The translations under genes and the position numbers were made by a program. From Pseudomonas sp. QTF5 (GTDB lineage Bacteria; Pseudomonadota; Gammaproteobacteria; Pseudomonadales; Pseudomonadaceae): a DNA stretch of 36,412 nt. Position 1 is the first letter of the stretch; each line of letters begins with the position of its first letter. Below, one piece after another: positions 1 to 9,328 of this stretch. Where the stretch lies: the NCBI RefSeq assembly GCF_000512695.2, contig NZ_AZRW02000025.1, positions 1 through 36,412 of the forward strand, read 5' to 3'. A model generated the notes under the pieces. It was not told the origin of the DNA and searched no databases. It saw only the letters and a list, made by a program, of their open reading frames with translations.

Positions 1-45
1 TGATTTTTTAAGAGCAAAAACAATGAGTTATTTTTTGTTTGATAA

Positions 46-168
46 GAGCTTGCTCCCGCTGGGACGCGAAGCGGCCCCAAAACCTGCCACTGCACTTCTT
101 CAGATGCACCTCATCGGATGGTTTACGACTGCTGCGCAGCCGGACGGGAGCAAGCTCCCTCGCCACAG
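46..168. repeat. Degenerate REP-like inverted pair
   Basis: An arm reading GAGCTTGCTCCCGC at 46-59 is mirrored by GCGGGAGC-like sequence (GACGGGAGCAAGCTC) near 143-157, with imperfect palindromic sequence between. This resembles a second class of intergenic palindromes common in fluorescent pseudomonads. It lies just beyond the 3' end of the amidohydrolase gene. I see no gene in positions 1-212. Confidence 0.55.
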
Positions 169-212
169 ATTTCACTGCCACATCGGCTGGATGGTGTTTG
201 GAAGTATTTTGT

Positions 213-2171
213 TCAAAACGCAAAACACGAACAGCCAAACGCCCCCCAGAACCCTTGAAAGTCACTGACCGGCGCTGACGACAACCGCGCCCGTTCATGG
301 CTGTGGGCATGCACCGCACAAGCGCCCACGCACTGGTGCACTTGCGCGGTCAGTGGCGCCAGTGGTTTCCAGTGTCCGGGCACATTCACCACGGGCGACC
401 ACTCAGGCACCACCGGGATGGGCGCAGGCCCCAGTTTTTCGAACTCGACGCTGCCGTAGACGATCTTGCCATCGACAATGGTCAGCACCGACTCGATCCA
501 TTTGATCGCTTCGTCTTCGATGTGAAAGTAGTCCGCCGACAGTGCAATCAGGTCTGCCAGTTGCCCGACCTTGATCTGGCCTTTCTTGCCCTGTTCGGAC
601 GAAAACCAGGCGCTGCCGTGGGTGAAGAGTTCCAGCGCCGTATCGCGGCTCAAGCCTTGTGGGTACAGCGCCAGCCCGCCGACAGTGCGGCCGCTGACCA
701 GCCAGTACATCGACGTCCAGGGGTTGTAGCTGGACACGCGTGTGGCATCGGTGCCGGCGCCCACTGGCACACCCTCGGCCAGCATGCGCGCGATCGGTGG
801 TGTCGCCTCGGCTGCCTTCGCGCCGTAACGGTCGACGAAATATTCGCCCTGAAACGCCATGCGATCCTGGATGGCAATGCCGCCACCGAGGGCTTTAACC
901 CGTTCAATGTTCCGTGGGGTGATGGTTTCAGCGTGATCGAAGAACCATGGCAAACCGTCGAACGGAATATCCCGGTTGACCTTCTCGAACACGTCGAGCA
1001 TGCGGCTGATGGATTCGTTGTAGGTGGCGTGCAGGCGGAAGGGCCAGCGCTGTTCCACCAGATGCCGCACCACCGGTTCCAGCTCCTGCTCCATGGTTTT
1101 CGGCAGGTCGGGGCGAGGTTCGAGGAAGTCTTCAAAATCCGCCGCGGAAAATACCAGCATTTCCCCGGCACCGTTGTGCCGCAGGAAGTCATCGCCCTGA
1201 CCGTAATGGGAGGTGCTGGTCCAGTTTTTGAAATCGGTCAGCTCTTCCTTGGGTTTTTGGGTGAACAGGTTGTAGGCAATGCGCACCGTGAGCTGTTGGT
1301 CTTTGGCCAGTTGCTGGATGACTTGATAGTCGTCCGGGTAATTCTGATAACCGCCGCCGGCATCGATGGCGCTGGTGACGCCGAGTCGATTGAGTTCGCG
1401 CATGAACTGACGGGTCGAGTTGACCTGATACTCCAGCGGTAATTTCGGTCCCTTGGCCAGGGTCGAGTAGAGGATCATCGCATTAGGTCGGGCGATCAGC
1501 ATGCCGGTGGGGTCGCCATTGGCATCGCGCTGGATCTCGCCGCCCGGCGGGTTCGGCGTGTCGCGGGTATAACCGACGACTTTCAATGCCGCACGGTTGA
1601 GCAGGGCGCGGTCGTAAAGGTGCAGGACGAACACCGGGGTGTCCGGCGCAGCCTTGTTCAGTTCTTCAATCGTCGGCAGACGCTTCTCTGCAAACTGGAA
1701 CTCGTTCCAGCCTCCGACCACCCGCACCCATTGCGGTGTGGGCGTGCGATCGGCCTGTTCCTTGAGCATGCGCAGGGCATCGGCCAGGGATGGCACGCCT
1801 TCCCAGCGCAGTTCGAGGTTGTAGTTCAGGCCGCCACGAATCAAGTGCAGGTGGGAATCGTTGAGCCCCGGAATCACGGTGCGGCCATGCAGGTCGATGA
1901 TCTGGGTGCCAGGACCTTGCAGCGCCATGGCCTGGGCATCGCTGCCGACCACCACGAAACGCCCGTCCTTGATCGCGACGGCACTGGCCTGGGGTTTCTT
2001 GCGGTCCACCGTGTGCAAGCGGCCGTTGTACAGAATCAGGTCAGCCGGGGTGTCGGGCATGGTTTTGCTCCCTGCGAATAACGGGCTGACCCAGGCACCG
2101 ACGGCACCTGCCGAAAGGCCTTGCAATACACGGCGACGGTTGAAGTCGTTGGGCTCGTCAGGTGGGCTCAT
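213..2171 (-). CDS. YtcJ-like metal-dependent amidohydrolase with Tat signal
   Basis: This encodes a 652-residue protein of the amidohydrolase superfamily (YtcJ/Amidohydro_3 type), which hydrolyses C-N bonds in a metal-dependent TIM barrel; the substrate is not predictable here. The N-terminus has a twin-arginine motif (RRRVLQ at residues 12-17) followed by a small hydrophobic stretch, so export by Tat is likely. A metal-binding HxH motif occurs in SHLHLIRGG, and the C-terminal part has the family's GTDATRVSSYNPW-type segment and a LADLIALS strand. I placed the start at 2171 because GGAGAG lies about 7 nt upstream; the open frame continues to 2309, but that extension is low-complexity and lacks a signal. 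The last 40 or so residues (Cys- and His-containing tail) are not typical of the family core. It stands alone, transcribed in the same direction as the SCP2 gene but separated from it by that gene's terminator. Confidence 0.85.
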   Translation of the reverse strand: MSPPDEPNDFNRRRVLQGLSAGAVGAWVSPLFAGSKTMPDTPADLILYNGRLHTVDRKKPQASAVAIKDGRFVVVGSDAQAMALQGPGTQIIDLHGRTVIPGLNDSHLHLIRGGLNYNLELRWEGVPSLADALRMLKEQADRTPTPQWVRVVGGWNEFQFAEKRLPTIEELNKAAPDTPVFVLHLYDRALLNRAALKVVGYTRDTPNPPGGEIQRDANGDPTGMLIARPNAMILYSTLAKGPKLPLEYQVNSTRQFMRELNRLGVTSAIDAGGGYQNYPDDYQVIQQLAKDQQLTVRIAYNLFTQKPKEELTDFKNWTSTSHYGQGDDFLRHNGAGEMLVFSAADFEDFLEPRPDLPKTMEQELEPVVRHLVEQRWPFRLHATYNESISRMLDVFEKVNRDIPFDGLPWFFDHAETITPRNIERVKALGGGIAIQDRMAFQGEYFVDRYGAKAAEATPPIARMLAEGVPVGAGTDATRVSSYNPWTSMYWLVSGRTVGGLALYPQGLSRDTALELFTHGSAWFSSEQGKKGQIKVGQLADLIALSADYFHIEDEAIKWIESVLTIVDGKIVYGSVEFEKLGPAPIPVVPEWSPVVNVPGHWKPLAPLTAQVHQCVGACAVHAHSHERARLSSAPVSDFQGFWGAFGCSCFAF

Positions 2172-2288
2172 GGCAGTGCTCTCCACAAAGTCTTCAAAAA
2201 AGAAGCGAGGGCAAACAGCCGATGTCTGACGCATGCGGCCAGAAGGAATATAGTCGGCAAATCCGCAGAGAGCCGTTTTCCGAGGGCG

Positions 2289-2322
2289 AAAAAAAAAGAA
2301 TCCCGCCACAAGGGGCGGGATT
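2289..2322 (-). terminator. Rho-independent terminator of the SCP2 gene
   Basis: On the minus strand, GAATCCCGCC and GGCGGGATTC form a 10-bp stem (2298-2307 with 2313-2322), followed by a run of about nine T residues. It lies 44 nt beyond the SCP2 stop codon. Confidence 0.85.
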
Positions 2323-2365
2323 CGTTCGCAGCCAGACGCGCTCCCGAAAGACGGGAGTGGCGTGC

Positions 2366-2680
2366 TTAGCTTGGGAACAGCTCGGACAGTTTCATGGCCA
2401 GCATCATGTCGCCTTCAGCGCGCAGTTTGCCGCCCATGAACGCTTGCATGCCGTCGGTCGAACCGTCGACGATGCCTTGCAGGGTTTCGCCGTCCATTAC
2501 CAGAGTGACCTGGGCGTCCGGGTTCTCGCCTTCTTGCAGTTCACAGGTGCCGTCTTTGACGATCAGCGAGAAGTTCTTGGTGTCGTCGATGCGGAAACCG
2601 AAGACCAGGTCCAGACCGGCAGCAGCGGCTGGGTTGAACTTGGCTTTCATTGCTTGTACGGCATCAGCTACGGAGGTCAT
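2366..2680 (-). CDS. SCP2 sterol-binding domain protein
   Basis: This is a 104-residue protein made of a single SCP2 fold, the family that binds sterols, fatty acyl chains or other lipids in a hydrophobic tunnel. Visible family features are the acidic-hydrophobic strand pattern (FSLIVKDGTCEL, AQVTLVMDGETL) and the C-terminal GKLRAEGDMMLAMKLSELF segment, which is conserved in bacterial SCP2 proteins. Its size equals that of a stand-alone domain. AAGAAAGGA sits about 7 nt before the ATG at 2680. It is followed by its own terminator and preceded by the histidine phosphatase gene with a 64-nt gap, so the two could be cotranscribed. The bacterial physiological ligand is unknown. Confidence 0.88.
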   Translation of the reverse strand: MTSVADAVQAMKAKFNPAAAAGLDLVFGFRIDDTKNFSLIVKDGTCELQEGENPDAQVTLVMDGETLQGIVDGSTDGMQAFMGGKLRAEGDMMLAMKLSELFPS

Positions 2681-2744
2681 GGTTCGATCCTTTCTTGGGT
2701 AATAAGAGCTGGGTGATTACAGCCAGGGTCACAATAATCCGGAC

Positions 2745-3455
2745 TCAGCGAAACGTGATGAGTTCCGGGGCCTTCAGCAGTTGCAGGTGCGCATGACTGT
2801 TGAAGGAAGCCAGGGCCACCTCGCGACCACGAAACTTGAGCAGGTTGAGCGAGGTGTTGACGATTTGCCAGTTCAGTTCGAAGGCCTGTTTTGCAGGCAT
2901 TTGCGTAATGAGGTGGAGCAGGGCAGTGATGGTGCCGCCGGAAGTGAACACGGCGATTTTCTGGGTATTGTCCGCTTGTTCGAGCAATCGATGCAGACCG
3001 GCCTGCACCCGTTCGACGAAACCCAGCCAGCTCTCCAGCCCCGGTGTGTCATAGGTGCCGGCGAGCCAGCGTTCGATGATCAGGGCGAAGATGCGTTGGA
3101 ATTCAGCACGGTTTTGTGCGGCGTTGCGCAGGATATCCAGCGCTTGGGGCTCGTCCTCCAACATGGCCGGCAGCAGGGCACGGATCACCGCGTCGGCATC
3201 GAATTCGTTGAAGGCGGAATCGATTTCCAGCACCGGCACCGGCACCCCGACGGCGGCGAATTGTTCCAGCGCGCTGTTGGCGGTGTGTTGCTGGCGGCGC
3301 AGGTCGCCCGACAGGCAGCGATCGAAGCTGACACCGAGTTCGGCCAGGTGCTGACCGAGGAGTTCTGCCTGGCGAATACCGGTCGGCGACAGGACGTCAT
3401 AGTCGTCTGCACCAAAGGAGGCCTGGCCATGTCGAATCAAGTAGATGCTGCCCAC
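2745..3455 (-). CDS. Histidine phosphatase family protein (phosphoglycerate mutase-like)
   Basis: This is a 236-residue member of the histidine phosphatase clan. The catalytic motif LIRHGQ lies at residues 6-11, so His9 would be the phosphorylated histidine; a later FTSGGTITALL segment fits the second catalytic region, where many relatives have His and this one has Ser-Gly-Gly. I chose the GTG at 3455 because the catalytic motif then lies right at the N-terminus, as is usual; the frame continues upstream to a TTG at 3518, which would add 21 residues of unrelated sequence. The shine-dalgarno for the GTG is weak (GGGACG), so the start is not certain. Substrate is unknown: the family includes mutases, phosphatases and SixA-like proteins. 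It runs divergently from sohB. Confidence 0.82.
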   Translation of the reverse strand: MGSIYLIRHGQASFGADDYDVLSPTGIRQAELLGQHLAELGVSFDRCLSGDLRRQQHTANSALEQFAAVGVPVPVLEIDSAFNEFDADAVIRALLPAMLEDEPQALDILRNAAQNRAEFQRIFALIIERWLAGTYDTPGLESWLGFVERVQAGLHRLLEQADNTQKIAVFTSGGTITALLHLITQMPAKQAFELNWQIVNTSLNLLKFRGREVALASFNSHAHLQLLKAPELITFR

Positions 3456-3657
3456 GTCCGCGTCGTCCCGGTACGTTGAAGGTTTGGCGAGGTTATGAGG
3501 ATGACGGTGAGCTGTCAATGAAAAAACATACGCTTGTTTGAAATGCCCGTTGCAGGCCTGTTGCCAGAGGTTTCACGGCTGGTCGTGGGGCCGGCGGATG
3601 GGTATGCTGGAGCTATCCCGCGCGTGTTTAACCCGCGCATTGATTGAAGGAGTCCCT

Positions 3658-4680
3658 GTGGAGCTTTTGTTCGAATACGCCATTTTTCTGGCCAAGACCG
3701 TGACTCTGGTGATCGCCATTCTGGTGGTCCTGGCCAGTTTTGCGGCGTTGCGCAGCAAAGGTCGGCGCAAGTCGGCCGGGCAGCTGCAAGTCAGCAAACT
3801 CAATGATTTCTACAAAGGGCTGCGCGAACGCCTGGAGCAAACCTTGCTCGACAAGGATCAGCTCAAGGCCTTGCGCAAGTCCCAGGCTAAAACCGATAAA
3901 AAGCAAAAGAAGAAACCCGAGGCCAAACCGCGGGTGTTCGTGCTGGATTTCGACGGTGACATCAGGGCGTCGGCCACTGAGAGCCTGCGCCACGAAATCA
4001 CCGCGCTGCTGACCCTCGCCACGCCGAAGGATGAAGTGGTGCTGCGCCTGGAAAGCGGCGGCGGCATGGTCCACAGCTATGGCCTGGCGTCTTCGCAACT
4101 GGCGCGGATTCGTGAAGCCGGCGTGCCGTTGACCGTGTGCATCGACAAGGTCGCGGCCAGTGGCGGCTACATGATGGCGTGCATTGGCGAGAAGATTATC
4201 AGTGCGCCGTTCGCGATCCTCGGCTCGATCGGCGTGGTGGCGCAGTTGCCCAACGTCAATCGCCTGCTGAAAAAACACGACATCGATTTCGAAGTACTGA
4301 CGGCCGGCGAGTACAAGCGCACCTTGACGGTGTTTGGCGAAAACACCGAGAAGGGCCGGGAGAAATTCCAGGAAGACCTGGACATCACCCATCAGCTGTT
4401 CAAGAACTTCGTTTCCCGCTATCGCCCGCAACTGGCCATCGACGAAGTGGCCACCGGAGAAATCTGGTTAGGCATTGCGGCGCTCGACAAGCAACTGGTG
4501 GATGAACTCAAGACCAGCGATGAATACCTCGCCGAACGCGCCAAGCAGTCTGAGCTCTATCACTTGCATTACGCCGAACGCAAAAGCCTGCAGGAGCGCA
4601 TCGGTATCGCGGCCAGCGGTTCGATCGATCGCGTATTGCTGAGCTGGTGGAGCCGATTGACCCAGCAACGCTTCTGGTAA
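3658..4680 (+). CDS. sohB: Inner-membrane serine protease SohB
   Basis: This is a 340-residue S49-family (signal peptide peptidase A clan) protease, matching the usual SohB length. A single N-terminal transmembrane segment spans about residues 10-30, followed by a SohB-type charged linker (Lys-rich at 65-90) and the protease domain. The catalytic dyad is visible: Ser168 in AASGGYMMAC and Lys220 in AGEYKRTLTVFGENT. The GTG start at 3658 has a strong AAGGAG 6 nt upstream; the open frame extends upstream to a TTG at 3538, but that part lacks family similarity. It is a single-gene unit closed by a terminator at 4709-4738. Substrates are not defined; SohB was first described in E. coli as a multicopy suppressor of htrA. 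Confidence 0.93.
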   Translation: MELLFEYAIFLAKTVTLVIAILVVLASFAALRSKGRRKSAGQLQVSKLNDFYKGLRERLEQTLLDKDQLKALRKSQAKTDKKQKKKPEAKPRVFVLDFDGDIRASATESLRHEITALLTLATPKDEVVLRLESGGGMVHSYGLASSQLARIREAGVPLTVCIDKVAASGGYMMACIGEKIISAPFAILGSIGVVAQLPNVNRLLKKHDIDFEVLTAGEYKRTLTVFGENTEKGREKFQEDLDITHQLFKNFVSRYRPQLAIDEVATGEIWLGIAALDKQLVDELKTSDEYLAERAKQSELYHLHYAERKSLQERIGIAASGSIDRVLLSWWSRLTQQRFW

Positions 4681-4708
4681 AACTTCACTGCGCATCCGTA
4701 AGCAAATG

Positions 4709-4738
4709 AAACCGTGGCCTGCGCCGCGGTTTTTTTTC
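4709..4738 (+). terminator. Rho-independent terminator of sohB
   Basis: The stem AACCGTGGC / GCCGCGGTT (one G-U pair) is followed by eight T residues, starting 29 nt after the sohB stop codon. Confidence 0.85.
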
Positions 4739-4866
4739 GCCAGTCAATCGTCGCAGTGCTCGCTGCTCTCAACCATTAGCGAATTCTCTTAGGCTTGTTG
4801 AGGATCCGTCCTGCTGCCGATCCAATAACGGGTGGTTATGTTGCTATTCCTTAAGTTTGCAATGGA

Positions 4867-7800
4867 ATGCACATGAACGACCACTTTGACGACGTTGCTG
4901 CACCCCATTCGCCTGTCCTGCCGATGCATGCAGAGCTGAAGTCTACGGTGAACACTGCACTGCCCCTAACCCCCGAGCAATTTGGCGCACAGTTGATCAA
5001 GGAAAAATGGGGGCAAGCTACCAACCCGCTGGCAGCCCTGCTGGTGACGCTTGACTACAACTACAAGGGGCGTCCGCAACAGAACGGCATCCATCAAGGC
5101 CAGATAGCGAGCTCGCACACGCTGGTGCAGGCATTGCTGTCCAATTACCAAACCGTCGCGGATGGGCGTTTCGGCGAAACCGCATTCGGCCTGTACACGC
5201 CACCCGATGTCGGCCCTTCGGTGCGTATCGTGGCGAATGTCGATGAATTCGCCGAACAGGGCTCTGGCAACCACAATACTTATGAGGGCATCTATCGGCA
5301 AACCGTGCCACAGGTTTATGGGCCGGGTACGCAGATCGCCCTCAGACCCGCCGACTTCAAGAAATGGGTCTGGGAACTTGATTTACAGTCCCGCTATCAG
5401 GCATATCTTGATCAGGCCTGGCCGGCTGATGAGCGGATCCTGCAATCGACACCTTACCCGCTGAGAACATCGGTCAAGGCCGCTTTTGTCATGAGTGCCT
5501 GCTTGCAATATCAGGAAGGCAGCCTGAGCCGGGAAGGTCTGGCTCTGGCCATGCAGGCGGCCGGATTGCCTGCTGATCAAACCTGGGACGCGCTGAAAAG
5601 CGAGCAACTTCGAGCGACCACTCGCCTCAGTTCGCAAATCGAAGTGAGCCGCCTGACGATTTATCGCTATACCTCGACAGATATCTGGTGTTATCGCCAC
5701 CGCGCCAGCGGCAGAGTGCTGTTGTACGTCCCGGCAAACTCTTCACCTTTGCATGAGTTCGCTGATATCCGCCACATGCGTCAATGGATCGTGACACAGG
5801 GCCAGTCGTTAGGCACTCGGCAGGCGATCGCCGCGCACTTTGCCGAGGATGATCGGGACGACGGCACCTTCCATGCGGGGGTGCTGACCGCCCTGGAAGG
5901 GATGGCGATGTACCCGAAGAAGCACAAGCTGAAAACGAACGCCGGGTTTTTCAATGACGACGGCTATTGGGACCCGCAGGACTACATCGACGTTGCGCGT
6001 TCATTGGCGGGCACCGATCCGTTCGCGCAGCTCGTGCTGACCATGAAGCAGGCCGCCATGGCCAGCGTCAAAACCATTCGCGACGATGCACAAGTCAATC
6101 GCGACAATTTGAGTGGGGTGATCGAGCCGCTCGTGCGATGGATCAACCAGTTCGGTCCATTGGCGTTATTCGTGCCCGGAGGCGAAGGGTTACTGGTGTT
6201 GGCGGGCATCATCGATGCCGGCTATGGCCTCAACCAGGCAATCAACGGTAAAACCCCGGCAGAACGTTCCGAAGGCGTGACCCGTACCGTGTTCGGGTTG
6301 CTTAACGCGCTGCCGCTGGCCGGAGCGGTAGCGGCGCTAAAAGGCGAAAATACGAGTGCGGGCACGCTTTTGGACAGGTTAAGTGAGTCCGCCGAGGTGG
6401 AACCTGAGCCAGGTGTCCAGCTTCCTTCCGGCATAGCCACAACCGCCCCGGCTACGCCGGCGATCACGACACGCCTGGAACTGATGCGCGGCGTCTGCGC
6501 ACCCTTTGCCTCATTCAGCGACGAGGTGCTGGGCCAAATCGCCCGGATCAGCAATGTTGATGACGACATGTTGCGCTTGATGCAAGTCGGACGACCGCCT
6601 ACTCCGTTGCTGGCCGATACCATCACCCGGTTCAAGCTGGATCAGGAGCTTGAAGCGGTTGCCGACCCGTCAGCGCGAGCCGGGCTATTCAACAGCCGTT
6701 ATGAGGCGCTCCAGCATTCCGAGCTTGAATGGGTCCGGGTGTTTCAACGTGAGTACCCCGGTTTACCGAAAAACGTCGTGGAACAGTTTCTCGACCGCTC
6801 CGGAATCGAGATGGATAAATCGGTTGACGCTGGCGAAATGCTGGAGGCTTTCAGGCGCCTGGACAGCAAAGCGCGCCAATATCACCAGCACGTGCGGCTG
6901 AACCGGGCCTACGAAAGCCTCTACTTGCGCTCAATCGCCAACCCCGAGTCCGACGTCCTGGCATTGCATTCACTTGTGCGTCTGCCCGGTTGGCCAAAAG
7001 GCCTGCGGATCGAAGTGCTGGAGGACTCGATCGGTGGTCGGGTATTGGATCGCTGCGGTCCGTTCGATGCGCTGGACTGTCGCCGCCTGATCAAGGTCGA
7101 AAACCGGTATCGAGCTTTTGCGATGACGGAGCCGTCCAGCGAGGGTACCGATCTGTTTACAGCGCTGCTCGGCGTGCTGTCCGCCGATGAACGCGCGACG
7201 CTGTCGTTGCCCTCGATGAATCAGGCCCAAGCGTTGAGGTTCAGTCTCGGCGAACGGGCGTTGTCACGCTCGGAACTCATGCTCGGGCTCAGCAGGATGG
7301 ACTCGGGCTTACCCTTCGATGCCCAGGGACTGCGCGGCGGGGGCTTTCCGACTACATCGCAGGGCGGCGCCCTGACCCATCAAATGATGCGACTGCAAGT
7401 AAAGTCGATATACCCCGACTTCACCGATGCCCAGGCCGATGCGTTGCTGCAATCGGCCGGTAATGGCGCCCAGACACACCTGGATGGATTGAAGCTTCAG
7501 CTTGACCAGCTTCGTGTGGACCTTAATGACTTTATCGACCGGACCATGATGGACATCGATGACATGGACATCGATTTCCTGGATAGGGACCACGAGGACG
7601 CTGCGGGAATGAGTGCCGCGCAGATTGCGGCGCACAACACCGAACTGGCACAACAGGTGATGGACCACGAGCGGCAAAGCCGTAGCGAGCTCGCTGATGA
7701 GCTGATTGCGATGTGGCAGAAGCGCGCGCCTCACGCTAACCACGTGTACTCGGACGGACTATTTGCCGGATACACATTGAGCCTCGACTACGAGGATTTC

Positions 7801-8784
7801 CATCGATTGCCAACAATGAACGTACGCTTCGACGAAGTGATCGACCTATCGATGCGAGCTTTGCATGTGCTTGAACGGGGAACGCTCAATGGCTTCCTGG
7901 AAAGTTTCCCCAACCTTCGCACCTTGAATCTGGAACGAGTCGATTTGCGTGTGTTTGATGACAACGGTGGCCAGCGGAGTGTTTTGCCATCGGCGATCCC
8001 GCGCATGGGCGGGCTCACGACACTGAACCTGAAATCCACGTTTCTTCAATTCGAAGAGAACACCGCTTCGCAGCTGAGCGATCTGACACGGTTGCAAACG
8101 CTGGACCTGAGTGAGAACCCGTTGACCGTCCCGCCGGTTGTGCTGGGGTTGAACGAACTGCGGGTATTGAATCTGAAAACCACCGGCATCAGTCGTTGCC
8201 CGATCGGCATTGCGGATCAACCGTACCTCACGTCTCTGGACCTGCGCGACAACCAGATCAACCGGGTTCCCGACGCAGTGCTGAAACAGGCTGTTGACCG
8301 GAACCGGGTCAGGCTATGGGGTAATCCGCTGACCGATGAGGACACGCTGATTCGATTGGTAGAGCATCGCGAGCGCACCGGAATGAACCTGTGGCTGAGT
8401 CAACCGGGGAGCAATTATGGCAGCGCGATGCCATGGCTGGAGGAGGGGGACGAGCTGATACGGGCAGCCCGGCAGCAGATCTGGCAGCGGCTGGCAGCAA
8501 AACCGTCGGGTGGCGCGTTCCTGCGGGTCATGGACGGGTTGAGTCTGACGGCGGATTTCCAGGTCGGTTACTGGATGCTGCAAGCACGGGTGTGGCGATT
8601 ACTGCGCGAAGCGGATGCCTCGGAAGAATTATGGGGGTGGCTGCGTCAATGTGTCGAAACGACTGTGGCCGACGCGGAAAATCCCTTCAGCCTGTTCAGC
8701 GTTCTGGAAGATCGAGTCAGGCTTTATCGGGACTGGGTGGATATGGGGCGACCGATCCCATTGCCGCAACCGCCAGCGCTTTAG
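4867..8784 (+). CDS. Large toxin/effector-like protein (DUF6543-type) with LRRs and a truncated NEL-like tail
   Basis: This is a 1305-residue protein resembling the very large 'dermonecrotic toxin domain' (DUF6543) proteins of Pseudomonas. The N-terminal two thirds hold the long helical region; one hydrophobic patch (PLALFVPGGEGLLVLAGIIDAGYGL, about 430-455) could be membrane-active. An Asp-rich stretch (MMDIDDMDIDFLDRDHED) lies around 896-915. Leucine-rich repeats of LxxLxL type run from about 1010 to 1165 (PNLRTLNLERVDL, TRLQTLDLSENPL, PYLTSLDLRDNQI). The C-terminal 120 residues resemble the beginning of a NEL-type E3 ubiquitin ligase domain (FLRVMDGLSLTADFQVGYWMLQARVW) but stop soon after. 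No signal peptide is seen. The start could be 4867 or the in-frame ATG at 4873; no clear ribosome binding site precedes either. Function is inferred only from architecture: a secreted interkingdom effector or toxin. It stands alone between unrelated housekeeping genes. Confidence 0.72.
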   Translation: MHMNDHFDDVAAPHSPVLPMHAELKSTVNTALPLTPEQFGAQLIKEKWGQATNPLAALLVTLDYNYKGRPQQNGIHQGQIASSHTLVQALLSNYQTVADGRFGETAFGLYTPPDVGPSVRIVANVDEFAEQGSGNHNTYEGIYRQTVPQVYGPGTQIALRPADFKKWVWELDLQSRYQAYLDQAWPADERILQSTPYPLRTSVKAAFVMSACLQYQEGSLSREGLALAMQAAGLPADQTWDALKSEQLRATTRLSSQIEVSRLTIYRYTSTDIWCYRHRASGRVLLYVPANSSPLHEFADIRHMRQWIVTQGQSLGTRQAIAAHFAEDDRDDGTFHAGVLTALEGMAMYPKKHKLKTNAGFFNDDGYWDPQDYIDVARSLAGTDPFAQLVLTMKQAAMASVKTIRDDAQVNRDNLSGVIEPLVRWINQFGPLALFVPGGEGLLVLAGIIDAGYGLNQAINGKTPAERSEGVTRTVFGLLNALPLAGAVAALKGENTSAGTLLDRLSESAEVEPEPGVQLPSGIATTAPATPAITTRLELMRGVCAPFASFSDEVLGQIARISNVDDDMLRLMQVGRPPTPLLADTITRFKLDQELEAVADPSARAGLFNSRYEALQHSELEWVRVFQREYPGLPKNVVEQFLDRSGIEMDKSVDAGEMLEAFRRLDSKARQYHQHVRLNRAYESLYLRSIANPESDVLALHSLVRLPGWPKGLRIEVLEDSIGGRVLDRCGPFDALDCRRLIKVENRYRAFAMTEPSSEGTDLFTALLGVLSADERATLSLPSMNQAQALRFSLGERALSRSELMLGLSRMDSGLPFDAQGLRGGGFPTTSQGGALTHQMMRLQVKSIYPDFTDAQADALLQSAGNGAQTHLDGLKLQLDQLRVDLNDFIDRTMMDIDDMDIDFLDRDHEDAAGMSAAQIAAHNTELAQQVMDHERQSRSELADELIAMWQKRAPHANHVYSDGLFAGYTLSLDYEDFHRLPTMNVRFDEVIDLSMRALHVLERGTLNGFLESFPNLRTLNLERVDLRVFDDNGGQRSVLPSAIPRMGGLTTLNLKSTFLQFEENTASQLSDLTRLQTLDLSENPLTVPPVVLGLNELRVLNLKTTGISRCPIGIADQPYLTSLDLRDNQINRVPDAVLKQAVDRNRVRLWGNPLTDEDTLIRLVEHRERTGMNLWLSQPGSNYGSAMPWLEEGDELIRAARQQIWQRLAAKPSGGAFLRVMDGLSLTADFQVGYWMLQARVWRLLREADASEELWGWLRQCVETTVADAENPFSLFSVLEDRVRLYRDWVDMGRPIPLPQPPAL

Positions 8785-8796
8785 GGGATGGAGAAA

Positions 8797-8827
8797 TGCC
8801 TTGAACCCCGCTGCGGAGTTCAAGGCA
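8797..8827 (-). terminator. Inverted repeat at the convergent gene ends
   Basis: TGCCTTGAAC and GTTCAAGGCA form a perfect 10-bp stem between the convergent ends of the large toxin-like gene and the cysI operon. On the minus strand it is followed by ATTTCTCC, a poor T tract, so termination is likely but weak. Confidence 0.5.
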
Positions 8828-8833
8828 TGACGA

Positions 8834-9328
8834 TCAGCGGCGACGGAACAGCGGCAGCGGTTCGTCGGTAGCAGCCTGATAGGTCACCGAGAAGTCCTTG
8901 AGACCTTCCAGGGCTTGATATGGGTCTTTATCGGCGCGGATCGCAAAGGCGTCGAAACCGCAGCGGTGCAGGTAGAACAGCTGGTCGCGCAGCACATCGC
9001 CAATCGCCCGCAGTTCGCCTTTGAAACCATAACGGTCACGCAGCAGGCGAGCATTGGAGTAGTTGCGACCATCGGTGAAGGCCGGGAAGTTCAAGGCGAT
9101 GACCTGGAACTGTGCAACGTCGTCACCGATTTCTTCGGCTTCTTCATCGGCATCCAGCCACACACCCAGGCCGCCGTCGCGAGCCTTGAGCATACGGCTG
9201 TGCTCGCGCCACAGTTGCAACGGGACGATCAGGTCGTCGCAGTTGCTGATCTCGTCGATGTTGAAGTCCTTGGGCAGCAGGTGCCAGGTTTCGTCGACGA
9301 CTTCGTTGTTCTTAATTATTCGCTGCAT
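8834..9328 (-). CDS. DUF934 protein, sulfite reductase partner
   Basis: This is a 164-residue protein of family DUF934, found next to haemoprotein nitrite/sulfite reductases in proteobacteria and presumed to act in sulfite reduction, possibly as a small accessory or electron-transfer helper; its biochemical role is not established. The conserved central block NFPAFTDGRNYSNARLLRDRYGFKGELRAIGDVLRDQLFYLHRCGFDAF is the family signature area. The ATG at 9328 lies inside the end of cysI, overlapping by 17 nt, so the two genes are translationally coupled and form one operon. An inverted repeat at 8797-8827 follows it. Confidence 0.88.
   Translation of the reverse strand: MQRIIKNNEVVDETWHLLPKDFNIDEISNCDDLIVPLQLWREHSRMLKARDGGLGVWLDADEEAEEIGDDVAQFQVIALNFPAFTDGRNYSNARLLRDRYGFKGELRAIGDVLRDQLFYLHRCGFDAFAIRADKDPYQALEGLKDFSVTYQAATDEPLPLFRRR

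Noticed and set aside
297..1442. Plus-strand open frame of 381 codons opposite the amidohydrolase
   Set aside because: It is the antisense shadow of a well-supported gene; its composition is His/Gln/Val-rich as expected from the reverse frame.
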